Source: Tricholoma matsutake
Lineage: Eukaryota > Basidiomycota > Agaricomycetes > Agaricales > Tricholomataceae
Assembly (NCBI GenBank): GCA_026075535.2
Contig: AP026540.1
Span: 9,300,001 to 9,364,000, forward strand
Length of the DNA: 64,000 nucleotides
Direction of reading: 5' to 3'
The first letter of the stretch is position 1, and each line of letters starts with the position of its first letter. Position numbers and translations under genes: made by a program. Positions 1 to 12,244 of this stretch are shown here, one piece after another. A model generated the notes under the pieces. It saw only the letters and a program-made list of their open reading frames with translations, ran no database searches and was not told where the DNA came from.

Positions 1-2363
1 CGACTTGCTTGGACCTCCAAGGTCAGGTTTCAGCTTCAACAACGCCCTCTCCTCGTCGGCCATATCCTCGAGGCGAACATACAGCGGCTCTAGCAAAGCG
101 ATCGTCCTGACCAGACCTTCTATATGCACCTGGTACTCAAATCTTTCTTCTTCGCTTTTATGAAGGGCTTCCTCGAACGAATTCTTCTTGTGTGCTACAA
201 ACCCAGCCTCTTCCGAAGCCCAAGTCGGATGCGATACCCACTCGTCATTGAGTACTGAACGGCAAAGCTCATCACGACCAGAGCAAGCCAGCCGTATTTC
301 CTGGGGACAGTGAGGTTATAATTCTCTGAACCAAAATCTGAAGAGAACTTACACTGTCAGGTAGTTTCCGATAGCTAGGTCCCTCGCCGTCATCTGCGGG
401 TAACGCAGACAAAGCTTCGGGAGGGCCTGTCCGAATACTTCCGGGGGGGCCATTCTCTGGGTTGTCTCGTCTCTCATCCCAACCAATCAACTCCTTGAAT
501 TCCGCCAGAAGATCGCCATCGCCGAGAAATACATGCGTTCTTTCGATGAGTGTCTTGATATCGATGATCTCCTTGGAGAATAGACTCAACAATTTCAAAA
601 AATCCTCGTACATCTCCCGGCTCTCCAAAGCTTTCTTTGCCCTATCGAAAAACAGCAGCTTATCAGCCGATGTGCTCCCCAATTGCGCAATACCATAAGA
701 GGAGCCCTGCGGCTGTAATGAGTGAGGATGCTGGAAAGGCGCGGGAGGAGGAGCAGAATTTGTAGAGTGAATGTGCATCTGAAGAGGTTGAGGAGAGATG
801 GGCTGTTCTACTTGCGAGAAAGATGGCGAGCCAGAGTCGCGTTTATGATTATGTTTTACCTTTTTAGCCTATCAGAGGCGTAATCAACGTATTTCCATTG
901 AAGTCATGAGCGAAAAAGACTTACCCTGCTAGGAGCAGCTTTCACCGGGGGGACAGGCGTGGCTTCCTTCTCTGGGATGCGTTTTTTCCGTTTAAGTGGT
1001 TGAGCAGCCTTCTTGGTGGATTTCTCCGCTGGACTGGAGTTCGAGGGTTCAGGCTGACCCCAAGGTACGGAAGACGGCTCGGCAACCCCAGGTGGTTGTG
1101 GCAGAATGGGTAGCCCACTTTGTCCAGCGCCCGTGGAAGCAGCGTCGGGAAGGAAGTCTTTAAACTCGATCAACAGGTCCGGGGCATCTTTGAACAGATG
1201 CTGAACTTGCACATACACTTGGGACTGCGCGATATAATGATGTCAGAATACAACAGCACAAAGATGATGTAACTACTGACGTCATGGAGATGCCTCTGCT
1301 CCTTCTGGTATGTTTGCAAAATGTCAAGAAATTGTTTGTAGGTGTTGGCATCGTCAGCATATCGGGCTTTTATCTTGTTGAGGTAGTGTATGGCATGATT
1401 GAATTCTCCTGGAGGTTGCCTCTCCACAGGGTTTCTGTTGTTGTTTAGATTTCCTAAGACGGACGCGGCTGCAGTTGTTTGTGGATTTTGGAAACTAGGA
1501 TCAAAAGGTGGATCAAAAGGTGGTTGCTGTCCATGAAGAAGGACAGTATGAGGAGTATGGGAGCGCGACAAGGAGTCGGGTCCGAAAGCTGGAAGGATAG
1601 GTGGTGGACCTGGAAATGCTGGGGTGTTTGTGTGGCTCGGTGGACCAGGCCCATCTCTGGCAAGTCGAGGAAGAGTAGTGGTAGTGGTCGCGGTTGTGCT
1701 TTGGGTCGTGGTCCCAGAAGGTGTCGTTACGGTGATCATATCATCCAAAGGATCTGCAGACACGTCGATCCGATATCCCAATGGAAGAAACGTGTTAAAC
1801 CCTTGAATGAGTGGTGCATTTCCGTGAAACAACCGGGATACTCGTTGGATGACACCGGGGGTATCAATTCTGGAGAGATTGTGCAACAAGTTAGAGCACA
1901 AAACGAGGCGATAATTGTTTGAACAAAGCAAAGCTCACACTTGACTCTTAAAATCCTTCATGATGTCCAAAAACCGATTGTACACTTCGGGTTTTTCGTT
2001 AAATTGAACCTTGACTGCGTCGAGGTAGCTCAACGCATCCGTCACATTCAATGCACGATTCATTTCCGGAGAAGCCTGTGCAGCAGAAGAGCCGACAGGT
2101 GAGTCGCTCGTTGGCGGCCGTGGTGTAGGAGGTTTGGGTGTCCTAGGCTTCATGGCCAGAGTGGGTGAGGGAAGAAGAGATTCTGTAGTTGTAGGTAAAT
2201 AAGAAAGGGGATGACTGGTACTACTAGTATCTGGAGGGGGCGATGACAGATGAGCCTGGAGTGGTCTAGCCTCCGAAAGAGCCGCTGGGAGTCCTGAAGG
2301 GGATCCTGGACTCTCAAGCGGTGGGAGTTCTTGGGTAGTCGATATTATTGGAGCATCAGCCAT
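1..2363 (-). CDS. SIN3: SIN3 transcriptional corepressor scaffold, N-terminal part (partial)
   Basis: Sin3 proteins are nuclear scaffolds of the Rpd3-type histone deacetylase complex; their paired amphipathic helix (PAH) domains bind repressors. Three PAH-like blocks are read on the minus strand. PAH1 is near 2030-1780 ([11 protein letters not shown], spliced to [14 protein letters not shown], then [11 protein letters not shown]). PAH2 is near 1400-1150 ([20 protein letters not shown], then [20 protein letters not shown]). PAH3 is near 640-470. The HDAC-interaction region begins at [18 protein letters not shown] (about 370-270) and the frame runs off the left edge. Linkers are proline- and serine-rich and carry a KRKKRI nuclear-localisation-like stretch. 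The start at 2363 (MADAPIIST) is chosen; an in-frame ATG lies at 2375. The first intron uses a GTGAGC donor at 1938. Identity is secure; the C-terminus lies outside the window. Confidence 0.93.
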
Positions 2364-2471
2364 CGCACCCTGCAAATTTAACCGTAAACTTCGAGGAACA
2401 GGTTCATATACATCCGTGGGAATGCCAATTTATCTTATCTTATCTATAATTACTATTATATGATTATTATC

Positions 2472-3394
2472 TTACTGTACTGTACGGGCGAAGTCGACTG
2501 CTGTTGGTAGCGTATAAAACTTTGAACCACTGGAAGTCTTCCCTACAAGCATGGGAGAGGGGAAGAAGTATGGCGCTTCGTAAGGTTGGGTCCGTAATGG
2601 CGGTAATTTTTTCTTCTCCAAGCGACGACTCTTGAGGCCTAAAAAGTACAATGACGTCCGAACACCGTCGCAACTTATGAATGACATTCAAAACTTACCT
2701 AACCCACTTGAAACACTGGAAATTCGATGAAGGTTCTTTGATGATTTCTTCGTTACTAGCACAGAGGAAGGTTCCCGCTTAATCAACGACGGAGGATCCA
2801 CTGCGCTGGTAAGGAAGGGAGAAGAAAGACTTCGTTGCATGATCAGGTGACTGTCCAGTAACTTTCCACCCCAAGTCGGCTTCAATCTGCGAAGTCTGAA
2901 TCCCTGACAGTTCTCAGAAGCACAAGAAATTTCGCACGAGGTGGGCGGTGAAGTGGAATTGTCTTGGAGGAGCGAGTTCTCCGTTGGTCTACTTTTAGAC
3001 GGAGACTCTTCAGCATGAACTAATCGTCCTTGCCGAAATGGAGAAGATTCCAAACGGACATGGAAAGCCATAGAAACCTTGGGATGATTATCACGATCGG
3101 TGCTCCTTGGGGTAGATGGCATTGACGATGGAGACGCTGATGAATTGGAACTACGTTTGTTGGATAGAAGCTTTACAGCACGAGGTGATGCGTGTTCAAC
3201 GGGAGGCTCTAAGCGTTGCACTGGGACAACAATGGCTAGTGCAATTGCAAGAATGCTCTGCATATCACAGCATCTGAGGACTATGTATACAACTAAATAA
3301 CAAGTGTCGTTAAATCACTCACCAGAAAAAAACCAACTACCGCAAAAATTAACCCCGCAGCACCAACGAACATTCTCTGGGACCGTGAAGCCAT
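2472..3394 (-). CDS. Hypothetical N-terminally membrane-anchored protein
   Basis: Family not recognised. Three exons are supported by canonical junctions: 3394-3323, 3257-2699 and 2638-2472, with introns 3322-3258 and 2698-2639, both in frame. The product is about 265 aa. It opens with two adjacent hydrophobic stretches, MFVGAAGLIFAVVGFFL and SILAIALAIVV, joined exactly at the first splice, which suggests one long or two short membrane helices. The rest is serine-, proline- and arginine-rich and looks disordered. It lies 108 bp upstream of the SIN3 start on the same strand. The splice-restored hydrophobic segment is the main reason to believe the gene; function is unknown. Confidence 0.6.
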
Positions 3395-4222
3395 TCTTCC
3401 TGTCGAAGTCAATCGAAAGGCGAGGTAACGAGTGTGATGGAGCAATGAATGCAAAGCTCCTTATTTATAAGTACCTGGGAACAGAGGCTCGAGGCGTTTG
3501 GGATTATCTGCAGTGCATTGATGATGATGATCAGACAGTGTTGCGTAGTGTGGTCTGAAGCAACGATGGGGTCAGTTGTGTTTCAGCCATTTCTGCATAA
3601 GGCAGCTCACCAGATAGCGACTCGATGAAACCTGCCCAAGCGACTCTCCTAGCTTTCCACTAAGTGTGGTTAATCGCTTCACGCTGCAACGGCCATGGTT
3701 TACTATTATGAAATGCATCGTCACGATGTCGATATCAGAGACTAGCGCGCCGGATGGTGCCGGCATACTATAGAGTCGATGCTGCCGCTGACTGTGTTTC
3801 TTGTACATCTTACCTTGTCACGACTCATGTTTCAGGCCTCACGTTCAGTGTAATATGCAACGCAGCGTCAACTGCTGGTGCAATTCTCCGAGAAAGGCTA
3901 CACTACACGGTGCCACCAACATCTCAATAGTACAAGGGCGAACTCTGACGTTTCTCAGGGATCGACTTAGCACTGCGCTTATGGAGTGCTTGTGGCAGTA
4001 AGTTGTCAGGTGAATCGAAAAAGCAGTGCAGTAACCAAACGATCACTGCCACCAGCCCCTGGTCGTATACTACCTAGCTGCTTAGCGCTCAGCGCTCAGT
4101 CGACCCTTCGTCATCTACAATTTACGTGTATCACTTTCTCTTTCTTTAACTCCCTCAGTCTCATTCCGAACGTTCAATTTGGACCCCCTAACCCCTTGAA
4201 CTTGAGGCTTTGAGTCTGCAAA
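3395..4222. other. Intergenic divergent promoter region
   Basis: This 828-bp gap separates the divergent membrane-protein gene (minus) and the PalI-like gene (plus). No ORF in it has coding character. The 100 bp before the plus-strand start contain a CT-rich tract (about 4128-4160), common upstream of filamentous fungal start sites. No clear TATA box was seen. Confidence 0.4.
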
Positions 4223-5991
4223 ATGGGATTCATTCGCCCCGCTACTCCTGGTTTCCTTGTTACATTAGTAGCAACCATCTTGCTCGCTATTGTATCTTTT
4301 TGTGTGCCGTACATCAAATCTGTCTATTTCTTAAAGGCGAACATATCGGTCCAAGGAATCAATGGATCCATTATATTCGGGACGCTTGGGTACTGCTTGG
4401 AGTTGTCGAACGGGACTACATGTTCCCGTCCCTCCGTTGGATATCAACTAGGTCAGTACTTAATCATTTTCATTGATCGTCATGTTCTTAAACTGTGACA
4501 CGTAGACATAAATGCCTTGGTAGGCAACAAGCTTCCCGTAGCAATCCCCCAAGTGGCAGTGAAATGGCTCACTTATGCTCTTGTATTGCACATCGTCGCT
4601 CTTGGTCTTGCAGCAGGATCTGCGGTTTTTGGACTTCTGGCTCATGTGCGTGAAATGTCAATGGCATGCTGCAGCACCTGTGTATCGGGGTTCGCCGCCG
4701 CAGTCGCTTTGCTTGCATTCATTTTCGACATCGCGCTTTTCTTTGCTGCAAAGGCTCGCATTAATGCCGTAGGGACTGCGCAAATTGGAAACGCCGTATG
4801 GTTGACCTTGGCTGCTTGGATCTTACTGTTCTTCAGCGGATGTTTCTTCACACTCGGCAGATGTTGCATTTCCAAACGTAAACCAAGAAGTGGCTGGGAT
4901 AAAAACGATGGGTCGGAGTCTGGTCCCAGCGACGGAGAGCAGTTGCGTTTAGATGCTGTGAAGGCTGAGGCAGAAAGGAAAAAGAAGCAGAAAATAGTAG
5001 AGGGAGGCTTGCCAGCGTTTGACGAGATCCAGCCCCTGGCTGCACGGGTAGAAGGTGACAACGTATATCTCGAGAACTCATACCGGGATGACAGTCATGG
5101 CGCTTACGGAGGACAACCTGCTCATACAGGCGGATACTCCGGTGGAGGATATGTCCAAGCGCCTGCCGGTACTCGTGCCATGGACGAATACTATTCGCCA
5201 ACCCACATCGACCATCCTACCTCCACCTATCCACCTGCACCTCAGCAACCTACTCCACAGGGCAGTGGCTATGCGGCTGCGGCCTACGTGCAGTCTAACA
5301 CTCCGCACCCCCAGAGGCAGGCCAGTGGCTACGCGCAGTCCCAATATGCGCAGTCAGTGTCTTCCGCTTCTGCCAGCCAGTTTAACTCGACGGTACCACA
5401 ACGATATGGCCCTGATCGTTACGGCAGTCCTGAAGGTTTCGGCCACACCGCAGGAGGGACATCATGTAAGAACTTTCAGATTTTCCTACATTTATGCTCA
5501 TTCGCCCTTTGCAAGATCATAACGCTGCTGCTTCCCACTCTCAGCAACCGACGAGCTATTCACAATTCGACCCTTTCAACACTTCACAGATACAATCCGC
5601 AACACCTTATAATGTAGACCACAGCTATGGTTTCCATGCAAGCCCACCTATGCCGACAGCTGGCTATGTACAAAATAGCACGCCATATTACCCTACACAA
5701 CCCACAACTCATCTTGACCGCAGTTATACATTAGGTGGCAGTGGTCATGGCGAGAATTCCGTCCCCCCACTGCCCGAGCCCGGCGCTTCCTACTTTGTTC
5801 CACCAGGTCAACTGCGGACTTCGCCGCCACCAATTATTACTAACACCGGCTACGTTTCCCCTCCTCACACAAGTCCTGTCAAGGGTCCTAGACCACAAGC
5901 GCAGTTGTCTGTGCAGAACGATATGGATGATTCACCTCCTATATACGAAGTCGGAACTTCAAATCCTCGAGGTGCCTGGGGAAAGCACTGA
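4223..5991 (+). CDS. PalI/Rim9-family (SUR7-type) plasma-membrane protein
   Basis: PalI/Rim9 proteins are four-helix membrane proteins that assist the plasma-membrane sensor of the alkaline-pH (Pal/Rim) pathway. Exon 1 begins MGFIRPATPGFLVTLVATIL (helix 1) and has the extracellular GTLGYCLEL segment with paired Cys typical of SUR7/PalI proteins. An intron at 4452-4505 joins it to exon 2, which holds helices 2-4 (near 4570-4640, 4690-4750 and 4795-4860). A long cytoplasmic tail rich in Pro, Tyr, Gln and Ser follows. A second intron (about 5466-5515) joins the last exon, which ends PRGAWGKH. Length is about 560 aa, with the extended C-tail usual for basidiomycete PalI. Family assignment is good; one-to-one orthology with Rim9 is inferred. 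Confidence 0.85.
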
Positions 5992-6089
5992 GGGACTTCG
6001 CTATCTTTAGGTCGACCATCATTGGACAGCTTATCTCTATCTATCTACTTCACTCACATATATGTTGCTCACACGGAGTCTTGATGCAT

Positions 6090-6388
6090 TTAGCATATAT
6101 CGCGGTACTCTATGTGAACAGCGTGAACGTGTAGGTCGCCTGTCGTGAGGCCGGATGATGGTCATGCCAAAAATAAGTAATTCGCCGGCTTCCTGGACCT
6201 TGTTTACCTTGCATGACCAGCAGTGTGTCTACGGTGTAAGGATCAGTAGATGCAATTGTAGTAGAGCGGCCTAGCATGGGTACAGATCCAAGCTGTGCCT
6301 CCACACGGAACGTGAATTTGTCGTCTGGCGACATTAGTCCATCTTTATCATAATACTCACGTCGTAGAAGTGTACTGAATGTGACCAT
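6090..6388 (-). CDS. Possible small spliced ORF, unknown function
   Basis: This is a weak candidate. From an ATG at 6388, two introns with good borders (a GTGAGT donor near 6360 and a GTAAAC donor near 6215) would give about 65 residues ending EYRDIC at 6092-6090. The first intron would be only about 36 bp, below the local norm. The middle exon has plausible coding character (KFTFRVEAQLGSVP). It sits between the agmatinase 3' end and the convergent PalI-like gene and could simply be agmatinase 3' sequence. No domain was recognised. Confidence 0.22.
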
Positions 6389-6553
6389 GGGCCGTATAGG
6401 AGATCAACTATATGTACGATTTCATGTTCAATCCTTCATAGTAGGAAATTTCTTCAACATAGAGGTTTGGAAGTCATAGTTACACTAACCCTTGATCGAA
6501 CAAGTACTTGTAATCTCTCAACATGCTCAGTCTTATCAGCTGTCCCCCGTCAG

Positions 6554-8346
6554 TCATAATTCATCTTTGAGCAGACCACCATGCCACGAAGTGGGAGCCT
6601 TCTCAGCGAGAAACAGAGACAACATCTCATGCACAAGATCGGCAGCTGCAATCCCTGTTATTTCGGCTATATACGGATAATTAACATCCTGGAATCAACT
6701 GCAAACCAAACCAACACACCATTATCATAAGCAGGGGCAACTTCAACAATGTCGGCACCGCTAATTGCCGGATGGTCAGCCCCGCTGCATAGTCAAGTAA
6801 AATTACAATGACGAACACAAAGTTTAATCCTGCAAGCCCTCGGATGATGCGTTTGAGCTCTCGAGTAGTCCAACCCCCCGCTTCAGGAGTTCCAGCTACA
6901 AAAATGTGGTGGGGAAGCGTCTCAGGTGGCAATTCAAATGTTGCTTACTAGCAGGTGCGAGACCAGGGTCTATCCTGCATTCAGCGGTGGTATAATGGAT
7001 TCTGTAGTATTCCCATACGCACCTATTACGTCGATGTCAAGACTGAAATGTCTAGATAAGAATAACTTTTTAAACGAAGGTTGAGCGAAACTTGCCTTAA
7101 ATACACTGGAGTATCTCCAACTCGCTGCCTGATTCGACGAATGATTTCGGGTATTCCAAAGTCGTCGATGTCATCTGTAGAAATCAGTTGGAAGCCCACA
7201 GAACGATCGTGGTCCAGATCCTCTGCTCCCTGGAATAAGGTACATCAAAAACATCTCAATATTCATTGTTCTCGTATATATACCCCCAACTTGCATCGGA
7301 TCCCCGCATGGATACTGTGATTCGACAGCAAGCCCTCTTCATAAGCAAGGTGGAAGAACGTTCCATGGGTCACATGAGATTGTTCTGTGCTTTGAAGGAA
7401 ATAACGACCTGGACGCCATGTGTCCTAACGTGCAGGTTACACACAAAAGTACATGTGCTGTCGCCGACATACCAGATGTGCATCGAAGTGAATAACTGAG
7501 ATTGGGCCGTATGTCTTCTTTAGGGAGCGAAGAATTGGCCACACCTAAATTTAATGACATTAACAAGGAATCCCTCCACCTCATCAGACAAAGGGAGGAA
7601 GAGATGCAATGGTGGACGGGGACGCCTACAATGGTGTGATCGCCTCCAAGGCTGGAACATTAAGGGTCAGATAGAAAGTCATGTATGATACTGAGAAGCA
7701 TTAACCTGATGATACGTGGGTGTTCAGTATCATCCACTGACAGTGACCGGGTTATGTATTTCTCGCCTCCGCGTGCCATCGGCCGTCGCAAGAGGGTGGA
7801 ATATGCAACCTCTATCTGATCGACTGCAAGCGCATTATCATATGGGCTGACCGGAACCTATAGAAACAAATCTGTAAGGCTGCGAAACTTTCCTGTGGGC
7901 AAGATAGATCTCACATCTCCACAGTCAAGGACGTTAGCTTCGTATGGGTTGTTTCCCCAAAACATGGTATAGCCATTGTTTGGACGCTGCCTTCTACTTC
8001 CGGAGCGAATGGCGTAAGGGCCAAATCGCGCTCTGCGAGAATATGACGTTTAGATGTCTTTGAGAGTTGACAAGAAGTCGCACCCAGTCCTATAAGAAAC
8101 AGCAGTATCAAAAGGCATACCCAAGATCGCGATGTCAAACATGGTCGCTTCATCCTGCAGACAGAGAGCATATGGCAAGTGGGAGAACGAGAGAGGTCCA
8201 GAGAAAACGTGGTCGTGCTGTTCGCCATACTTTTCACGCCATGTTGGGTCGACGAGCTGTTCGCCCGCGAGCGGCGTTTGGGTACCCTTGCATACGAATA
8301 ACTGCTCGCACAGCACCAATCCAGCGAGCAGAGATAATTTCACCAT
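6554..8346 (-). CDS. Agmatinase (ureohydrolase family) with ER-type targeting signals
   Basis: Agmatinases hydrolyse agmatine to putrescine and urea using two Mn ions. About 12 short exons give roughly 391 aa. Metal-binding motifs are present in order: LGGDHTI (about 7610), VIHFDAHL then DTW (about 7480 and 7415), LDIDVI then DPGLAPAT (about 7040 and 6970) and GTPEAGGW (about 6885). The agmatinase hallmark PFDTAVSYRTGARFGP lies at the exon 1-2 junction, and GADIVEVAPAYDN is near 6720. The N-terminus MVKLSLLAGLVLCEQLFVC resembles a signal peptide. The last residues are GGLLKDEL before a TGA at 6556-6554, an ER-retrieval signal. One intron, starting at 7095, appears to use a GC donor (GCAAGT). 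Enzyme identity is firm; location in the secretory pathway is inferred from both termini. Confidence 0.93.
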
Positions 8347-8544
8347 ATCAGGCCAGGTTTATGACAAACAGGAGAGCAAAACTGGAAGAAGTCACTGCTG
8401 GATGGTTGGGAATTGACATCCTTTAACGGAATCCTTATCGACGTTATCGTGTCGGATGTTGGTTTTGACTCCATCACAATGTCCACGCTAGTATGAGATT
8501 TACAAGATAATTTACACGTGCACAATTCACCTTCATCGCCGCTT

Positions 8545-9515
8545 TCATCCATTCGTCCGAGCATCATGCCTGCGTAGAGAGATTACTTTCCATTGTCTAC
8601 GTACCCTAGCCTTCTCACCAAGGGTCTTGTCGCTTTCTTGCTTACGGATGATAGCCAGCATTCGCACCTTCCTGCCAGGTTCATATGAATCATCGACTTC
8701 TCCTTCATCGCCACGCTCTTCATCAACAACTTCATTCTCATCTAAATCAATAGTTCCACTAAACACCTCTTCCGGCTTAGCTTGAGGCACTGGGGCTATC
8801 CCTGAAAACAATGATAGCGGTGTTGAAAAGGCGGAGGAGAAGAACTCGGAGGCGTCATCGATGATCGTTCTCGGCTTTCGCAATGGAATGGAAATCAAGA
8901 TATACGACTTGATCTTCCACGCATCTGATGCTCCTGTGCCTGAAGAAGGGTATGCGGGGTCGCAGGTAAAGTGAACCGAGATTTCCCCGGTGTCGGGTGA
9001 ATATGAAAAGGTAGGCACCGGATGAGAGTATGAGTTCGGGAATGGGTATGATACTGGTTTTCTATGTCGAAGTACTAAACGTTCCCCTACAGAGAGGGTC
9101 TAAACAACGTTTTGAGCTGATGAGTTGCGTAGTATCACCTTCGATATCAATAGCATGCCCGGATGAGCGAGAACACAGTGCTCCAGAGGTATCAATGAAG
9201 AACACCTTCAAGAGATTGAATATTAGCACCAGACGTTTGTTATTTTACTGATGAGAGCGAAACAAGCCTGGTTGTTGGCTTCAGGGATCCTGCGAGCTGA
9301 TATACAAGAGATGATTATGACTAGATTGAAGTGATATTTCATATGTAATTGAAATTCCACGAACTTTCAACCAGAGACGTCTCTCTCTCTGGCCAGAGGA
9401 TGATCTCGGTACCATCTTCGATGTCATCTTGAGCTACATCCAGCAGACGATCAGTGGCTACAGACTTGATGACGAAATATCCGGGAGGGAAACCATTCGT
9501 CTGAGCGCTAGTCAT
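8545..9515 (-). CDS. Ricin-B lectin / CBM13-type beta-trefoil protein of agaricomycetes
   Basis: The first exon reads MTSAQTNGFPPGYFVIKSVA, then LLDVAQDDIEDGTEIILWPE. This matches the start of the ricin-B/CBM13-like proteins expanded in mushrooms. Later exons restore RRIPEANNQ, VFFIDTSGALCSRSSGHAI and a tail with VLRHRKPVSYPFPNSYSHPV, SIPLRKPRTIIDDASEFFSS and an acidic stretch. It ends KVISLRRHDARTNG. At least four exons are needed; the intron after EANNQ seems to begin GC instead of GT. There is no signal peptide. The trefoil fold suggests sugar binding, but no sugar specificity can be read from the sequence. The exact 3' end is slightly uncertain, because alternative acceptors lie near 8555. 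Confidence 0.8.
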
Positions 9516-9610
9516 GATGGTTGAAGGAGTAAGTAGACGCTCGTGTGCAGGCTGACGGTATACATGTGACAAGCAACTCCAGGTAAGTATAATACACAAA
9601 AATTATCCAT

Positions 9611-12074
9611 CTAATCTTCTTCTTCACCCTCAAAAGCCCCAGGAATGCGGTTGCGCAGGCGTCTAGAACGTCTAAGAGGACTTCTCCTAGCACGCGACTC
9701 CTTCTGTTCTTCTGTATTCTTTTCAACCCAGTCCTCCACAGCGCCAGACATTTTGGACAAGCCCTTCCACTCGTGCCTTGCAACTACACTCCCTCCACGA
9801 CCATTTTCCCATCCAGCGCTCATGATCACAGGTTCCTGATATAGCAAAAACAACATGAAAACAGAAAAAAGGATGATGTATTATATCCTCACCTGTGCAT
9901 GCCAACTAACGTCTCGCACACATACGTTCGTACGCACACCAGAGGTCGATTCTGGCTCAGGTCCCGAAGGGTCGAAAGATATGGGCAAGGTCTTTGATCT
10001 GTCTAAGACTTGAACCACTCTACCATCAAGGGACCAAATCTAAAAGAAATATAATGAGCATAATGAATTTTACAGGCCTTAACAAAGATAATAACATGTA
10101 TTTTCCCATCGGCCGATCCGGAATAGAGATACTGAGCACCAGTAGTCTCCGTTGGACTAAAATGACAACGAATAAGCGTTCGCAAAACAGAGTGACCCCT
10201 GTATGTCATAACACTGCAGTCCTGCGGGTGGGCATTGTATTTCGGCCTGGGGTAATGGGGATATCTTTCACAAAGTTAGCCTCGGGTACATCGGTCGAGG
10301 CGCGGCCGCAAACCTATAATCGAAGTTATGAACGCCATAATGTCTGGATTCAACTTCCTCAAATTCGTAACTGGTGCGCATTTTACGCAGATCCCAAAGC
10401 CGCAACGCTTGATCTTTCCCATTTGAAATGATGTAGCGACCATCCCCTTTTGCCGACACGTACGTTATACCCTCCGTATGCCCAATAAGGACACCAGAAG
10501 GTTTTTGGGAGGCGCCAAGCGACCGACGGTCCCTAGAGCAGTACTTAGAAAACATCGATCTTCTTAAATGGTACGATACGAACCAAACCTTGAGAAAAGT
10601 ATCATCAGAAGCACTGACGAGCACATTTCCTGAGGCTGTGTCAGCCCAACAGCAACTGTTAACATCATCATTATGTGCAGAGATTTTAACCGTCCTCCTA
10701 TTTGCAAGGAGATCATAAACTATATCGCGGGTCAAACCAGCTGTGCGATTAACGTTACGCACGACTTACCAAAGATCTTCCCGCTACCTCCAGCGACTAC
10801 TTCATTGCCGTCAGCGGAAAACCGGCAACTCCAGATACCGAAATTCTCTCCATAGTCCCATCCGTTTGTGGATCGGCTTGGGGGGTCAGCAAATGGTATG
10901 GGTGTTTGTACCGGATCGTCGTCTAGAGTGCTTGTCATAAAGACAGTTGGAGTCTGTCACATGATAAAGATCTGCATCTCTCTGTACACTCTTAGATCAC
11001 CTACTATCGAAGAATAAATCATTCTGTGATGGCAATACTAAGACGAGCTGATGATGAAGAAAAACATCCCCAACCTTTGGTTATCTGGGGAGAGATTGGC
11101 ATCTGTAATAGTCCATCTACCTGGATTGCCCTGAATGGTTTTCATGACCTTCATATTAGTTTTCAGGCCTGCATCCGAAGAGTACATGGCTAGTCGACGA
11201 AGTCCTTGACGAGCGTTCGGTGCCGGAGTCGCGGTCGTATCGAAGACATGCAAGCGGAAGTCTACAATCCAGATAATCGGACAACTTTTGGTGCATTGCA
11301 GGGTCACACATACCTTGAGAGCAGGTATAGTAAAACGAGGAGTCTGGATAGTGTGCCACAAATGAAATATGGAAATTAAGTCACTATTGATTATCGTTAC
11401 CTGCAGAATATTGCCCGGTGTAGATGTTAGCATCGTAAGATGCGACTGCGGTACCATTGGAATTGGGTATGAGATTCTTCACGAAGTGTTAATATTGTGA
11501 TATCGACTGGGTTGCACCAAATATACGCACGCTGGAATAAGTCTCCTTGTACGAGTCAGGCTTAGGTCGCATTGATCGTTTGTAAAACAACTTTGCGACG
11601 TTAACGTCACTTCTCCGTGACCGCAATTTGTCTGCGACTCGACCGAAGTCTCCACTCTTTAAAAGCTCTACACCGGCTTCTTGGGGTTCAGTGACTTCTG
11701 AGAACCACTTATGGGCAGCCTGACGAAAGGAATTAGAATATTCGTCCAGGTCATCGTCATCGTCTTCAGCCTCGTCGTCGTCGCCGCCATAAGCACGACT
11801 CCGACCCAAGAGACGATTCAAGTCTTGGAGGCTTATTCCTGTTAGACCAACTGTGCGAGAATTTCTATCATCACGATGGGGACTGCCTGCTGATTGCATT
11901 GTGAAAAGCGCTATCAAAGTGTGAGCCGAGCACGATCGGAAGTCGATTGCGCCCACCACTAAGGATGTCTTGAATGGTAGCACCTTCACTGTGGCCAGAA
12001 GGTGTTTCATTGTCGTGTACCAAGGAAACTTCGTCGTCGTCGTTAGCCATTTCAATATCCCACTCGCCTTGCAT
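9611..12074 (-). CDS. LEC14B/DCAF11-like WD40 protein (CUL4-DDB1 substrate receptor type)
   Basis: LEC14B/DCAF11 proteins are WD40 propellers proposed to be substrate receptors for CUL4-DDB1 ubiquitin ligases. The N-terminal part contains IQDILSGGRNRLP and GLTGISLQDLNRLLGR, an acidic stretch and then VRIF. Spliced exons follow with GTAVASYDANIYTGQYS, SSFYYTCSQ, WTITDANLSP, WSCRFSADGNEVVAGGSGKI, NSCCWADTASGNVLVSASDD, HTEGITYVSAKGDGRYIISN, YLYSGSADGKIHIW and EPVIMSAGWENG. It ends in a basic then acidic tail (SRRLRNRIPGAFEGEEED). About ten introns are needed. The start at 12074 (MQGEWDIEM) is one choice; in-frame ATGs at 12161 and 12167 are alternatives. The first intron may use a GC donor. Confidence 0.88.
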
Positions 12075-12244
12075 CGGGTAGAAGGAAGCAGAATGCTTGG
12101 ATAATGAACCGGAGTGCGGTCCATGTCGATCACAAGGTCCAAATCGGCAGGCGCCAAACATGTGCAAATTTAGCTTTCTTGCGTTGAAGTCCCCTTGTCA
12201 CCGATACTTACTCACTTCCTTCTCGCCGTTTTAGCTCTGTCATA
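12075..12244. promoter_or_regulatory. Short divergent promoter shared by the DCAF11-like and TBL1-like genes
   Basis: Only about 80-170 bp separate the minus-strand DCAF11-like start (12074, or 12167 if the upstream ATG is used) from the plus-strand TBL1/SIF2 start at 12245. This leaves little room for separate promoters. No TATA box was seen. That it acts as a bidirectional promoter is inferred from spacing alone. Confidence 0.45.
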
